DNA of 64,000 nt from Methylorubrum extorquens (lineage in GTDB: Bacteria; Pseudomonadota; Alphaproteobacteria; Rhizobiales; Beijerinckiaceae): positions 3,726,001 to 3,790,000 of the forward strand of contig NZ_JALJXF010000001.1 in NCBI RefSeq assembly GCF_024169925.1, in the 5' to 3' direction. The notes beneath the pieces are model-generated. The model had not been told where the DNA came from, searched no databases, and was given only the letters and a program-made list of their open reading frames with translations. Shown in pieces: positions 37,678 through 47,741 of this stretch (position 1 is the stretch's first letter; each line of letters begins with the position of its first letter). Both the position numbers and the translations under genes were made by a program.

Positions 37678-38673
37678 ATGAAGCGAGGATGGATCACGGG
37701 AACGGTGCCGGGCGCCCTCATTCTGGCGCTGGCATCCGTGACCTTACCCGTCCGGGCGAACGACAGCGCCGCCACCCTCGACGCGGGCGGCCTCGTTCTG
37801 GTGCGCGATGCCGAGATCGAACTGGCGAGCGAGGATCTTCGCATCGGCATCGACCGCATCGACGTCGATTACGTCTTCCGCAACCGCTCGAAGGCGCCGC
37901 GCACCCTGCGCCTCGCCTTCCCGCTCCCGCCCATCGACGGGGCCGAACTCTCGTTCAGCGCCCTCTCGCTGCCGGTTCGGGGAAGCGCCAACTTCGTCGG
38001 CTTCACGGTCAAGGCCGACGGCCGAACGATCGAGCCGGCCCTGGAGGAGCGCGCGTTCCACGGTACGCAGGAGATCACGGAACGCCTCAAACAGCAGGGG
38101 CTTCCGCTCAACCCGCTGCGGCGCGAAGAGTTGGAAACGGCGCTCAAGCGGCTCTCGCCGGCCGACCTCCAGGCCTTGCACAAGGCCGACCTGCTGTCCG
38201 ATGCGACGCCGGACGCCGGCGCGCAGTGGCGCAGCGAGGCCAAGTTCCATTGGGAGCAGGTGTTTCCGGCGGACGCCGAGCTGCGCATCGCCCATAGCTA
38301 TGCGCCGATCGCCGGCAACTGGTTCCTCTCGCCCAAGGACGCCGCGGCGCGCGATTTCCGCGCGCGCTACTGCCTCGACGATGCCGGCCTCTCCGGAATC
38401 CGACGTCTCGCCGCGGCGAAGCCCGAGGGCTACACCCGCGCCTTCGAGGTGCCCTACATCGTCACCACGGCCCGCAACTGGGCCGGGCGCATCGGCCGCT
38501 TCACCCTGACGGTGGACAAGGGCCGTGCGGACGCCCTCGTCAGCTTCTGCCGCCAGGGCGTGCGCAAGACGGGTCCGACCACCTTCGTCTGGGAAGCCCG
38601 CGACTACGTCCCGGATTCCGACCTGCGCGTGCTCCTCGTCTCGAACGATCCCGCCTTCCTAGGGGATCGCTGA
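37678..38673 (+). CDS. secreted DUF4424 family protein
   Basis: The 331-residue protein has a signal peptide ending near LPVRANDS. The mature part resembles DUF4424: DSAATLDAGGLVLVRDAEIELASEDLRIGIDRIDVDYVFRNRSKAPRTLRLAFPLPPI, with a later GNWFLSPKD and CLDD. These are beta-rich periplasmic proteins of unknown role. AGAGGGAG precedes the ATG. Its end is convergent with argG, with a terminator-like hairpin covering both stops. Confidence 0.8.
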   Translation: MKRGWITGTVPGALILALASVTLPVRANDSAATLDAGGLVLVRDAEIELASEDLRIGIDRIDVDYVFRNRSKAPRTLRLAFPLPPIDGAELSFSALSLPVRGSANFVGFTVKADGRTIEPALEERAFHGTQEITERLKQQGLPLNPLRREELETALKRLSPADLQALHKADLLSDATPDAGAQWRSEAKFHWEQVFPADAELRIAHSYAPIAGNWFLSPKDAAARDFRARYCLDDAGLSGIRRLAAAKPEGYTRAFEVPYIVTTARNWAGRIGRFTLTVDKGRADALVSFCRQGVRKTGPTTFVWEARDYVPDSDLRVLLVSNDPAFLGDR

Positions 38674-38675
38674 AG

Positions 38676-38701
38676 CGCGGGGCTCAGCCCTCGCGTTTCT
38701 T
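38676..38701 (+). terminator. terminator-like hairpin after DUF4424 gene
   Basis: CGCGGGG pairs with CCTCGCG region (7 bp including one G-U) around a 6-nt loop and is followed by TTTCTT. It begins 3 bp after the DUF4424 stop and overlaps the end of the convergent argG. Confidence 0.5.
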
Positions 38702-39925
38702 GCGCTGCGCCAGGGTACGCAGGCGCAGGGCGTTGAGCTTGATGAAGCCGGCCGCGTCGCGGTGGTCGTAGGCGACGGCGCCCTCCTCGAAGGTGACGAG
38801 GTCCTGATCGTAGAGCGAGTGCGGGCTCGTCCGGCCGATGACGTGGACGCCGCCCTTGTAGAGCTTGAGCCGTACCTCGCCGGTCACCTTCTCCTGGCTC
38901 TTGTCGATCAGCGCCTGGAGCATCTCGCGCTCGGGCGAGAACCAGAAGCCGTTGTAGATCAGCTCTGCGTATTGCGGCATCAGCTGGTCCTTGAGGTGGG
39001 CGGCGCCCCGATCCAGCGTGATCGACTCGATGGCGCGGTGGGCCGGCAGCAGGATCGTGCCGCCGGGAGTCTCGTACATGCCGCGGCTCTTCATGCCGAC
39101 GAAGCGGTTCTCGACCAGATCGAGCCGGCCGATGCCGTTGGCGTGGCCGAGCTCGTTCAGCTTGGCCAGCAGCGTGGCGGGCGAGAGCGCCTCGCCGTCG
39201 ATGGAGACGGCGTCGCCCCGCTCGAAGCCGATGGTGACGATGGTGGGCGTGTCCGGCGCGTCCTCGGGAGAGAGGGTACGCGAATAGACGTAATCCGGCA
39301 CCTCGACCGCCGGATCCTCCAGAACCTTGCCCTCGGAGGAGGCGTGCAGGAGGTTGGCATCGACCGAGAACGGGCTCTCGCCGCGCTTGTCCTTGGCAAT
39401 CGGGATCTGGTGCTGCTCGGCAAACGCGATGAGCTGCTCGCGCGAGCGCAGGTCCCACTCGCGCCAGGGGGCGATCACCGTCACGTCGGGCTTGAGCGCA
39501 TAGTAGCCGAGTTCGAACCGGACCTGATCGTTGCCCTTGCCGGTGGCGCCGTGACACACGGCGTCGGCCCCGACGCGCTCGGCGATCTCGATCTGCTTCT
39601 TGGCGATCAGCGGCCGGGCGATCGAAGTGCCCAGCAGGTAGATCCCCTCGTAGACCGCGTTGGCCCGGAACATCGGGAACACGTAGTCGCGGACGAATTC
39701 CTCGCGCAGGTCTTCGATGAAGATGTTTTCCGGCTTGATGCCGAGCAGCTCGGCCTTGCGGCGCGCCGGCTCCAGCTCTTCGCCCTGGCCGAGATCGGCG
39801 GTGAAGGTCACGACCTCGCAGCCATAGGTGGTCTGAAGCCACTTGAGGATGATCGAGGTGTCGAGCCCGCCGGAATAGGCGAGAACGACCTTCTTGACGG
39901 ATTTGTTGGGGCTGGCGTCGGACAT
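38684..39925 (-). CDS. argG: argininosuccinate synthase
   Basis: The enzyme joins citrulline and aspartate using ATP in arginine biosynthesis. The 413-residue protein has the PP-loop [19 protein letters not shown], the [16 protein letters not shown] segment that binds citrulline/aspartate, and [26 protein letters not shown] at 39925 ([12 protein letters not shown]) is preferred over an in-frame TTG at 39943. It is a single-gene unit; other arginine genes are not nearby. Confidence 0.97.
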   Translation of the reverse strand: MSDASPNKSVKKVVLAYSGGLDTSIILKWLQTTYGCEVVTFTADLGQGEELEPARRKAELLGIKPENIFIEDLREEFVRDYVFPMFRANAVYEGIYLLGTSIARPLIAKKQIEIAERVGADAVCHGATGKGNDQVRFELGYYALKPDVTVIAPWREWDLRSREQLIAFAEQHQIPIAKDKRGESPFSVDANLLHASSEGKVLEDPAVEVPDYVYSRTLSPEDAPDTPTIVTIGFERGDAVSIDGEALSPATLLAKLNELGHANGIGRLDLVENRFVGMKSRGMYETPGGTILLPAHRAIESITLDRGAAHLKDQLMPQYAELIYNGFWFSPEREMLQALIDKSQEKVTGEVRLKLYKGGVHVIGRTSPHSLYDQDLVTFEEGAVAYDHRDAAGFIKLNALRLRTLAQRKKREG

Positions 39926-40099
39926 GGTGTTGGGCTCGGGCAACAGGGTGCAGGCGGATTAACAGCGGAGGCGCGCGGCGCGCAACCGGCGGGGCGGCAT
40001 GCCCGTTGCCTCGTTTCCGATCCAGCCTGCCCCGGAGTGCCGCCGCAGACGTGGTAGGGTCACCGGCAGGACGGACGAGCCGATCCGGAGAATCGACGA

Positions 40100-40726
40100 A
40101 TGCCGCGGCGAGCGACCCTGGAATTCTGGTACGAGTTCGCCTCGACCTACTCCTACCTCTCGGCCATGCGCATCGAGGCGCTGGCCAAGACCGCCGATGT
40201 CGAGCTGCGCTGGCGACCGTTCCTGCTCGGGCCGATCTTCGCGTCGCAGGGTTGGACCAACTCGCCGTTCAACCTCTACCCGGCCAAGGGGCGCAACATG
40301 TGGCGCGACCTTGACCGCGAGGCCGCCCGGCTCGGGCTCCCGCCGGTCACGCGCCCCAATCCCTTCCCGCAGAATTCGCTGAGCGCGGTGCGCGTGGCGA
40401 CCTACGGCGCCGATCAGGACTGGCTGGTGCCGTTTTCGAAGGCGGTGTTCGAGACGAGTTTTGCCAAGGGCGGCTCCATCGCCGAGCCGGCAGCAGTGGG
40501 GCGCATCCTCGATGCACTTGGGCTCGACGGCACCCAGATCCTCAAGGCGGCAGCCTCGGAGGCCAACAAGGGCCGCCTGAAGGTGGCCGGCGAGGAGGCC
40601 CGCTCCCGCGGCATCTACGGCGCGCCGAGCTTTCTCACCGAGGACGGCGAACTGTTCTGGGGCAACGACCGCCTGGAACAGGCGCTCGCCTGGGCTGCGG
40701 GCGACCGGCCCGATGGCCTGCAGTAA
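40100..40726 (+). CDS. 2-hydroxychromene-2-carboxylate isomerase family protein (kappa-GST fold)
   Basis: The 208-residue DsbA-like protein of the kappa-GST/HCCA isomerase family starts with LEFWYEFASTYSYLSAMRIEALA, where a serine replaces the usual CxxC. It ends with SRGIYGAPSFLTEDGELFWGNDRLEQAL. Members use glutathione as a cofactor in isomerisation of aromatic breakdown products; many have other, unknown substrates. No aromatic catabolic genes adjoin it, so the exact reaction is open. It stands alone between argG (divergent) and the GGDEF/EAL gene (convergent). Confidence 0.9.
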   Translation: MPRRATLEFWYEFASTYSYLSAMRIEALAKTADVELRWRPFLLGPIFASQGWTNSPFNLYPAKGRNMWRDLDREAARLGLPPVTRPNPFPQNSLSAVRVATYGADQDWLVPFSKAVFETSFAKGGSIAEPAAVGRILDALGLDGTQILKAAASEANKGRLKVAGEEARSRGIYGAPSFLTEDGELFWGNDRLEQALAWAAGDRPDGLQ

Positions 40727-40774
40727 GCGGGCAGAGACGAAGGAACACGGGCAGCGCGAGGCGCCCCGGCCGCT

Positions 40775-42730
40775 TCAGGCGGAAACCGGGTGCGCCTCCG
40801 CCACGCCGCGAAGGCCGCCGAGCAACTCCGACATCGGCTTCGGCATGCCGATCAGATAGCCCTGAACGTAGCGACAGCCGTGGCGGCGCACCGCGCTCAA
40901 TTGCGCCGTGGTCTCGATCCCCTCGGCGATGCCGTCCAGACCGAGGTTCTGGCACAGATCGAGGATGGTGATCACGACGCTGCGCCCGAGATCGGATTCG
41001 ACATTGGCCATGAAGCCGCGGTCGATCTTGATCCGGTCCAGCGGCAGGCGGTGGACGTAGTTCAGGCTCGAATACCCCGTCCCGAAATCGTCCAGCGCGA
41101 TCTTGATACCGAGCGCGCGCAGGAGCGTGATCGCCTTCTGCGCTCCTTCGAAGTCGCGCATCAGCGCGGTCTCCGTCAGTTCCAGCGTGATCCGCCGGGG
41201 ATCGATCCCGCTCTGCCGGACCGCGGCGAGGATCGCGATGACCGTCTCCGAAGAAGCGAGGTCGTGCGAGGAGAGGTTGAACGACAGGCCGATCTCGGGC
41301 GGGAGCCTGCCTGCGTCGGCGAGCGCCTTGCGCAGGAGAAGCAGAGTCACCGAGTGGATCATCCCGCAGCGCTCCGCCACGGCGATGAAGCGGTCGGGCG
41401 GCACGCGGCCGAGCTTGGGGCTCGTCCAGCGGGCCAGCGCCTCGACCGTCGTGATGCGATCCGTCAGCGTGTCGAGGATCGGCTGGTAGTGCATCTCGAT
41501 CTCGGCGGCGAGATCCGCGCTCTGGAGAGCGGTCTCGACCGCGCGCTCGGCCCGGATTGCGTCCTCGTGCTCCTGCGAGAACAGGGTCGTGGTCCCGCGT
41601 TTCCGCTCCTTCGAATGGTAGAGCGCATAATCGGCCCGGTCGAACAGCGCGTCCGCGGCGCGTCCGGCGCTGGGATACAGCGCCAAGCCGCCCGAGCATC
41701 CCGGCACGACTTGCGTCTCGCCGAGTGAGATCGGCGTGTGCAGCGCCGAACAGATGCGGTTGCAAAGCTCGACCGCGGCGGCCGTGCAGTCGACCGCGTG
41801 GATCAGCACGCCGAACTCGTCGCCGCCGAGGCGCGCGACCGTCACGCCGTCCACGGCGAAGGCGCCGAGACGGCGCCCGGTTTCCTCCAGCACCCGGTCT
41901 CCGGCGGTGTGGCCGAACGTGTCATTGATCGGCTTGAAGCGGTCGAGGTCGAAGATCGCGAGGGCGAAGGCGGCGTTTTCGGTCGCCGAGGCGGTGATCA
42001 AAGCGTCGAGACGCTGGAAGAAATAGCGCCGATTGGGCAACCCGGTGAGGCTGTCGGTATGCGCCAGCCGCTGGTTCTCCGCGCCGAGTCGCTGCGCTTC
42101 GGCCTTGGACTCGACCAGTTGCAGGAAGGCCAGGAAGTTGTTGGTGAGGATACGCACCATCACCACCGTGACGAAGGCGGTGTTGAGCGCGATCGCGATG
42201 AAGACGCTGTTGCCGCTCGTGAAGCAGTGAATCAGGAAGCTGCCCATGACGATGACGGTCACCATCAGCGCCGCGGCCGGCAGATGCGTCAGGCAGAAGA
42301 TGCAGGCGATGACGGTGATCGCCACGAAGATCGCGACGTGGCCCTGCTCGAACGGGCCGCCATAGGCGTTGAGCGTCATCGCCCAAGCGACGAAGAGGAC
42401 CGAGAACAGGACGGTGAGGAAGCTGGTGCCGCGCATCCGTTTGACGGCGGCGGCCCCGGACATCGCCTGCGGCCGAAGACGCCACCAGTGCACGGCCCGT
42501 ACTGCACACAAGCCGATCATTGCGCCGGGGAGCCCGACGGTCAGCCAAGCCGGCGCAAAAGGGTAATGGGTGAAGGCGAGGGCGCAGGCGTTGACGGAGA
42601 GCAGCGCATAGAGCGACGGGATCTGCTTCTGCAACTCCCTGAGCTGGCGGATGCAAGCTTCCGGGTCCGTATAAATTGGCACGATACCGCTCAGAAGTTC
42701 TCGGCGGCCGCGAAAGAATCTCATTCTCAT
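40775..42730 (-). CDS. membrane-bound diguanylate cyclase/phosphodiesterase (GGDEF-EAL)
   Basis: The 651-residue protein has about six N-terminal membrane segments (to residue ~205), a GGDEF domain with intact RLGGDEFGVL and no RxxD inhibitory site just upstream, and an EAL domain with VEALARW, NLSSHDL, ELTETAL, DDFGTGYSSL and KIDRGFM all intact. Both synthesis and breakdown of cyclic-di-GMP are therefore possible; many such dual proteins favour one activity. It governs motility versus adhesion in general. The membrane part is of unassigned MASE type. Two ATGs 6 bp apart are candidate starts. Confidence 0.93.
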   Translation of the reverse strand: MRMRFFRGRRELLSGIVPIYTDPEACIRQLRELQKQIPSLYALLSVNACALAFTHYPFAPAWLTVGLPGAMIGLCAVRAVHWWRLRPQAMSGAAAVKRMRGTSFLTVLFSVLFVAWAMTLNAYGGPFEQGHVAIFVAITVIACIFCLTHLPAAALMVTVIVMGSFLIHCFTSGNSVFIAIALNTAFVTVVMVRILTNNFLAFLQLVESKAEAQRLGAENQRLAHTDSLTGLPNRRYFFQRLDALITASATENAAFALAIFDLDRFKPINDTFGHTAGDRVLEETGRRLGAFAVDGVTVARLGGDEFGVLIHAVDCTAAAVELCNRICSALHTPISLGETQVVPGCSGGLALYPSAGRAADALFDRADYALYHSKERKRGTTTLFSQEHEDAIRAERAVETALQSADLAAEIEMHYQPILDTLTDRITTVEALARWTSPKLGRVPPDRFIAVAERCGMIHSVTLLLLRKALADAGRLPPEIGLSFNLSSHDLASSETVIAILAAVRQSGIDPRRITLELTETALMRDFEGAQKAITLLRALGIKIALDDFGTGYSSLNYVHRLPLDRIKIDRGFMANVESDLGRSVVITILDLCQNLGLDGIAEGIETTAQLSAVRRHGCRYVQGYLIGMPKPMSELLGGLRGVAEAHPVSA

Positions 42731-42976
42731 CTCACCGGGCCACGAACACGTCGTCGTGCGTCCTCTGACAGAGACACACTAAGTCTTATTTCTCCTAAGG
42801 ATTCATTGCACCGAAATACTCAGTCTCCGAACCCGCGGACATTGGCGAGACAGCGCTCTCACCGCGAACGCGACGCTTTCCGCCCCCTCTCACCGATCGC
42901 CTTGGATGCCCGGGCCCGATCGGGTTCTCTCCGGCTCGCCAAGGCCTACCCCTCGGCGATGACGCGCTGCCGGGAT

Positions 42977-44287
42977 TCACCTCCGCGTCGCTGTGTCGAC
43001 ATGGATATCCCGCCCCCGCGTCTCCGGCAGCAGCAGGGCGGCGAGTGTGCCGACGAGGCTGAAGGCGGCGAGGTAGTAGGCCGGCACCATCCGGTCGCCG
43101 GTCGCGGCGATCAGCCAGTTCACGACGTAGTTCGTGCTGCCGCCGAAGATCGAGACCGAGAGCGCGTAGACGATGGACAGCCCGGCGCTGCGCACCGCCC
43201 GCGGCAGGGCTTCGGGAATGGCGACGATGATCGCCGCCGCGTTGATCGAGGACAGGGCCGAGAGCAGGAAGGTGACGGCGTAGACGCTGAGCGCGCTCGG
43301 CTCTCGCAGCATCCACAGGAAGACCGGCACGGCGAGCACGAGGATCAGGGCCCGCGGCCAGATCAGCACCGGCTTGCGCCCGAACCGGTCGGCAAGCCAA
43401 CCGCCGAGGAGCGGAAAGATCACCGAGGCCAGCCCCAGGGCGATCGGAACGGCGTTGGCCGCCATCTCCGAGAGACCGAGCGTTGCCCCGGCATAGACCG
43501 GCATGTTGGTGCCGATGGCGTTCGAGACGGTCGAGGCGGCGATGATGAGGAAGGTCAGGCCGAGCATCCGTCCGTGCTGGCGCAGCAGGCGGCCGAGCAC
43601 GGCCCCCGTCGAACCGGCGGCGGCGGGATCGTGACCCTCGCCCGCCGTCTCCGGCAGATGGCTGCGGATCACGAGGCCGACCGGCACGACGAGGAGGCCG
43701 AGGCCGAACATCAGCCGCCAGCCCCAATCGGCCATGGCCGCATCGCCGAGCACCAGGGTCAGCACGGTGGCGAACAGGCCGGCGAACAGGGCGGCGCAGC
43801 CCTGGCTCGCGATCTGCCAACTCGCGACGAAGCCGCGGTGCCGCGCCGGGGCCGCCTCGATCAGGAAGGCGGTGGAGGGGCCGACCTCGCCGCCGAGCGC
43901 CAGGCCCTGGATCAGCCGCCCGGCGATCACGATCACCTGAGCCCAGACGCCGAGGACCGCCGTGCCGGGGCAGGCCGCCAGCATCAGCATGCCGACGGCC
44001 ATCAGCGCGATGGTGATGAGCATGGCGGGCTTGCGCCCGGCCCGGTCGGCGAAGGCGCCGATCAGCACGCCGCCCACGGGGCGCATCACGTAGCCGATCC
44101 CGAACAGGGCGAGCGAGGCGAGCAGGCTGTCGGTCGGGCTGTCCGAGGGGAAGAAGGTCGCGCCGATCGACTTGGCGAAGAAGGCGTAGATCGTGAAATC
44201 GTAGAATTCGAGGGCGTTGCCGAGCACGACCGCTCCCACGGCCTTGCGGTCGAGGCGCGTCGGGGCGGCGCTGGCGGGCGAGTGCAT
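42977..44287 (-). CDS. MFS transporter, metabolite:H+ symporter (MHS) family
   Basis: The 436-residue carrier has 12 membrane segments and the MHS signatures GNALEFYDFTIYAFFAKSIG near the N-terminus, GIGYVMRPVGGVLIGAFADRAGRKPAM and ALGGEVGPSTAFLIEAAP. Such proteins import organic acids such as citrate, tricarballylate or ketoglutarate with protons. The start MHSPASAAPT is supported by AGGA upstream; longer frames are open but lie in the divergent promoter region. The 246 bp upstream of the GGDEF/EAL start hold nothing further that I can identify. Confidence 0.9.
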   Translation of the reverse strand: MHSPASAAPTRLDRKAVGAVVLGNALEFYDFTIYAFFAKSIGATFFPSDSPTDSLLASLALFGIGYVMRPVGGVLIGAFADRAGRKPAMLITIALMAVGMLMLAACPGTAVLGVWAQVIVIAGRLIQGLALGGEVGPSTAFLIEAAPARHRGFVASWQIASQGCAALFAGLFATVLTLVLGDAAMADWGWRLMFGLGLLVVPVGLVIRSHLPETAGEGHDPAAAGSTGAVLGRLLRQHGRMLGLTFLIIAASTVSNAIGTNMPVYAGATLGLSEMAANAVPIALGLASVIFPLLGGWLADRFGRKPVLIWPRALILVLAVPVFLWMLREPSALSVYAVTFLLSALSSINAAAIIVAIPEALPRAVRSAGLSIVYALSVSIFGGSTNYVVNWLIAATGDRMVPAYYLAAFSLVGTLAALLLPETRGRDIHVDTATRR

Positions 44288-44526
44288 CGTGATCCTGTCG
44301 TGAGATCCCGGAGGGGTGGGCGCAGCGGAAGGACGGCTGAGGGGCCAAAGGCGTTCGTGAGGGCGGCAGGTAGGTCGCCGCCGCCGCGCCGCCACCCCGG
44401 CTCGGCCGTGCTCTCGTCTTGCAGACTGCATTGCCGGCGACGTTTTCCGGCGCGATCGGCTCCCCGCCCCCGGCATGATCGTGCTATCGCGCCCCGTCAC
44501 CTTGCTTACGGGATCGCTCACGCCCC

Positions 44527-45024
44527 TTGCGCCTGCTCGTCGTCGCCATCGGACGCCTGAAGAACGGGCCGGAGCGGGATCTCGCCGCCCGCTACCGCGA
44601 GCGCGCCGTCGCGCTCGGGAAGGGCCTCGGCGTCACCGCCTGCGACCTCGCCGAAATCCCCGAATCGCGCGCGCGCCGTTCGGCCGACCGCATCGCCGAG
44701 GAGGCGGCGGCGATCCTCGCCCTGGTGCCGGGCGACGCGGCAGTGATCGCCTGCGACGAGCGCGGCCGCTCCGACTGGCCGAGCGAGCGCATCGCCGACA
44801 AGATCGGGTCATGGCGCGATGCGGGGCGGGGCAGCCTCGTCCTCGTCGTCGGCGGGGCGGATGGCCTTCACGAGAATGTGCGCGGGCGTGCCGACCATAT
44901 TCTCGCCTTCGGGGCGGCGACACTACCGCACGGCCTGGTGCGCGTGCTCGCCCTTGAGCAGGTCTACCGGGCACTGACCATCCTGGCCGGACACCCCTAT
45001 CACCGGGGCGATCCCGAGGCATGA
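44527..45024 (+). CDS. rlmH: 23S rRNA (pseudouridine1915-N3)-methyltransferase
   Basis: This SPOUT methyltransferase acts on helix 69 of 23S rRNA in assembled ribosomes. The 165-residue product begins LRLLVVAIGRLKNGPE from a TTG codon and has the trefoil-knot motifs VIACDERG, LVVGGADGL and the end LEQVYRALTILAGHPYHR. TTG is accepted because the family starts right here. It overlaps envC by ATGA; its usual partner rsfS is not adjacent. Confidence 0.95.
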   Translation: MRLLVVAIGRLKNGPERDLAARYRERAVALGKGLGVTACDLAEIPESRARRSADRIAEEAAAILALVPGDAAVIACDERGRSDWPSERIADKIGSWRDAGRGSLVLVVGGADGLHENVRGRADHILAFGAATLPHGLVRVLALEQVYRALTILAGHPYHRGDPEA

Positions 45025-46409
45025 GATCCAAGGTGACGGCGCATTTCCGGTCGGCAACGATCCTGACGGCCACGCTGACGGCTCTTGCCTGCCTTGCAGG
45101 CGGCCTCGCCCTGCCCGTGCGCGCGCAGACGGTGCCCGATCCGGAGGCGATGCGGCGCACGCAGGAGGAGCGGGATCGCCGCGCCCAAAGCCTCAAGCAG
45201 ATCGAGGACGCGCTGGCGGCCAGCAGCGGCAACCGGGCAGCACTCGAGTCCGAGATCGCCGCGATCGGCTCCGACCGGACCAAGCTCAGCGCCGCCCTGC
45301 TCGATGCCGGGCGGCAAGCCCAGGCGACCGAGGACCGGATGAACCGGCTGGAGGAGCGCCTGCGCGCGCTGACCGACAGCGACGCGGCGATCCGCAAATC
45401 GCTGGAGGCGCGCCGCGCGGTCATCGCCGAGATCCTGGCCGCGCTCCAGCGCATGGGCCGGCGCCCGCCGCCGGCCGTGCTGGTGCGCCCCGAGGACGTG
45501 CTGGCGGCGATCCGTACCTCGATGATGCTCGGCGCGGTGGTGCCGGAGCTGCGCGGCGAGGCCGACACCCTGGCCGGCGACCTCACCGAACTGGTGCGGG
45601 TGCGTGGCCTCATCGCCGCCGACCGCGAGGCGCTGAAGAAAGATCTCGCGGGCTGGGCCGCCGAGCGCCAGCGCCTCGACGCGCTGATCGCGGCCCGCCG
45701 CAGCCGGCAGGCGGAGGTCGAGACCAGCCTCACCGCCGAGCGCCAGAAGAGTACCGAGCTCGGCACCCAGGCCAAATCGCTCAAGGAACTCGTGGACCGG
45801 ATGGAGGGCGAGCTGTCGAGCGCCCGCCGCGCCGCCGACGCCGTCCGCGCCGCCGCCGAACGCGAGCAGCGGGCGATCCAGGACAAGTTCGCGGCAGCCG
45901 GCGCGCGCGATCCGGCGCGGCTCGCCCCCAAGGTGAAGTTCACGGAAGCCCGCGGCGATCTGCCCAGGCCGGTGAGCGGCCCCCTGCTGCGCGGCTTCAA
46001 CCAGCCCGACGGCCAGGGCGGCACCACCCGCGGCATCTCGCTGCGGGCGCGGCCGAAGGCGGTGGTCTCCTCGCCCGCGGACGGATGGGTCTCGTTTGCC
46101 GGACCCTTTCGCTCCTACGGGCGTCTCTTGATCATCAATGCGGGCGACGGCTACTATCTGTTGCTCGCGGGGATGGATCAGATCAACGTCGAGGTCGGCC
46201 AGTTCGTACTGGCGGGCGAACCGGTAGCCGTGATGGGCGAGGGCAGCGGCACCCCGGCAAGCACGCCGGCGAACGTGACGCAGGCTGCGTCACAGAAGGA
46301 CGATGATCGGATTGATCCCGTCCTGTACGTCGAATTCAGGAAAGACGGCGGCTCCATCGATCCGGAGCCGTGGTGGGCCAGAAGTTCCAGCGAGAAGGTT
46401 CGCGGATAA
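45021..46409 (+). CDS. envC: EnvC-type murein hydrolase activator with degenerate LytM domain
   Basis: The 462-residue protein has a signal peptide (to LPVRAQT), long coiled coils at about residues 45-280, and a C-terminal LytM-like domain. The zinc ligands of LytM peptidases are lacking: the expected HxxxD site reads GISLRARP and the HxH site reads YVEFR. This is the state of E. coli EnvC, which activates amidases at the septum rather than cutting peptidoglycan itself. It sits in a block rlmH-envC-ctpA-deacetylase, overlapping the next gene by 1 bp (TAATG). Confidence 0.92.
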   Translation: MRSKVTAHFRSATILTATLTALACLAGGLALPVRAQTVPDPEAMRRTQEERDRRAQSLKQIEDALAASSGNRAALESEIAAIGSDRTKLSAALLDAGRQAQATEDRMNRLEERLRALTDSDAAIRKSLEARRAVIAEILAALQRMGRRPPPAVLVRPEDVLAAIRTSMMLGAVVPELRGEADTLAGDLTELVRVRGLIAADREALKKDLAGWAAERQRLDALIAARRSRQAEVETSLTAERQKSTELGTQAKSLKELVDRMEGELSSARRAADAVRAAAEREQRAIQDKFAAAGARDPARLAPKVKFTEARGDLPRPVSGPLLRGFNQPDGQGGTTRGISLRARPKAVVSSPADGWVSFAGPFRSYGRLLIINAGDGYYLLLAGMDQINVEVGQFVLAGEPVAVMGEGSGTPASTPANVTQAASQKDDDRIDPVLYVEFRKDGGSIDPEPWWARSSSEKVRG

Positions 46410-47731
46410 TGCGCAAAGTGTCCCTCGTGTTACTCGGCGCGGTCCTCGGCGTCGGCGCCTCGGCCCTGTCGACCCAGACCCAGCTCTTGTCCGGCACGAG
46501 CGCCATCGCGGCCTCGGCGGAGACCTACCGGCAGCTGAGCCTGTTCGGCGACGTGTTCGAGAAGGTGCGGACCGACTACGTCGAGAAGCCCGAGGAGTCG
46601 AAGCTGATCGAGTCGGCCGTCAACGGCATGCTGACCTCGCTCGATCCGCATTCGAGCTACATGGACGCGAAATCCTTCCGCGACATGCAGACGACGACGA
46701 AGGGCGAGTTCGGCGGCCTCGGCATCGAGGTCACCATGGAGGACGGCCTGATCAAGGTCGTCTCGCCGATCGACGACACGCCCGCCTCCAAGGCCGGCCT
46801 GCTCGCCAACGACATCATCACCCAGATCGATGAGGATCAGGTCCAGGGTCTCACCCTGAACCAAGCCGTCGACAAGATGCGCGGCCCCGTGAACTCCACG
46901 GTGAAGCTGAAGATCTCCCGCAAGGAGGCCAAGGAGCCGCTCGACGTCTCGCTGACGCGCGACGTCATCAAGATCCGCCCCGTCCGCTCGAAGGTCGAGA
47001 GCGGTGATGTCGGCTATGTCCGCCTGACCCAGTTCAACGAGCAGACCTATGACGGCCTGAAGACCGCGATCGACAAGCTCCAGGGCGAGATCGGCGGCGA
47101 CAAGCTCAAGGGCTACGTGCTCGATCTGCGCAACAACCCCGGCGGCCTGCTCGATCAGGCGGTGATGGTGTCCGACGCCTTCCTCGACCGCGGCGAGATC
47201 GTTTCGACCCGCGGCCGCAACCCGGACGAGACGCAGCGCTTCTCCGCCAAGGCCGGGGATCTGGCCAAGGGCAAGCCCATCGTGGTGCTGGTGAACGGCG
47301 GCGCGGCCTCGGCCTCCGAGATCGTGGCCGGCGCCCTGCAGGATCACAAGCGCGCGACCATCATGGGCACGCGCTCCTTCGGCAAGGGCTCGGTGCAGTC
47401 GATCATCCCGCTCGGCGGCCAGGGCGCCCTGCGCCTGACCACCGCGCGCTACTACACGCCGTCCGGCCGCTCGATCCAGGCGAAGGGCATCGAGCCGGAT
47501 CAGGAGGTGCTGCAGGAGGTGCCCGACGACCTGAAGGGCAAGGACGAGACCAAGGGCGAGGCCGGCCTGAAGGGCCACCTGAAGCAGAAGGACACCGAGG
47601 AGCGCGGTGGTTCCTCGGCCTACATCCCGCCGGATCCGGCCAAGGACAAGCAACTCATCTCTGCGGTCGATTTCCTGCACGGCATCCAGAAGGGTGCGGC
47701 CAACGTGACGAAGCCGGCCACGCAGAACTGA
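46409..47731 (+). CDS. ctpA: carboxy-terminal processing peptidase, S41 family
   Basis: The 440-residue periplasmic serine protease has an N-terminal hydrophobic segment (VSLVLLGAVLGVGASAL), a PDZ domain (GGLGIEVTMEDGLIKVVSPIDDTPASKAGL, about 95-180) and an S41 core. The catalytic Ser lies in AASASEI (301/303) and Lys326 in FGKGSVQ. It trims C-termini of envelope proteins. The ATG at 46409 overlaps the envC stop by 1 bp and has GAGAAGG before it. A Lys-rich region near residues 370-400 precedes a short tail. Two strong hairpins follow. Confidence 0.96.
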   Translation: MRKVSLVLLGAVLGVGASALSTQTQLLSGTSAIAASAETYRQLSLFGDVFEKVRTDYVEKPEESKLIESAVNGMLTSLDPHSSYMDAKSFRDMQTTTKGEFGGLGIEVTMEDGLIKVVSPIDDTPASKAGLLANDIITQIDEDQVQGLTLNQAVDKMRGPVNSTVKLKISRKEAKEPLDVSLTRDVIKIRPVRSKVESGDVGYVRLTQFNEQTYDGLKTAIDKLQGEIGGDKLKGYVLDLRNNPGGLLDQAVMVSDAFLDRGEIVSTRGRNPDETQRFSAKAGDLAKGKPIVVLVNGGAASASEIVAGALQDHKRATIMGTRSFGKGSVQSIIPLGGQGALRLTTARYYTPSGRSIQAKGIEPDQEVLQEVPDDLKGKDETKGEAGLKGHLKQKDTEERGGSSAYIPPDPAKDKQLISAVDFLHGIQKGAANVTKPATQN

Positions 47732-47741
47732 TTGTGCCGGC

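Noticed and set aside
41738..44560. A 940-codon open frame on the plus strand across two minus-strand genes
   Set aside because: It spans the GGDEF/EAL and MFS genes in antisense and has an extreme charged composition, a typical artefact of high GC.
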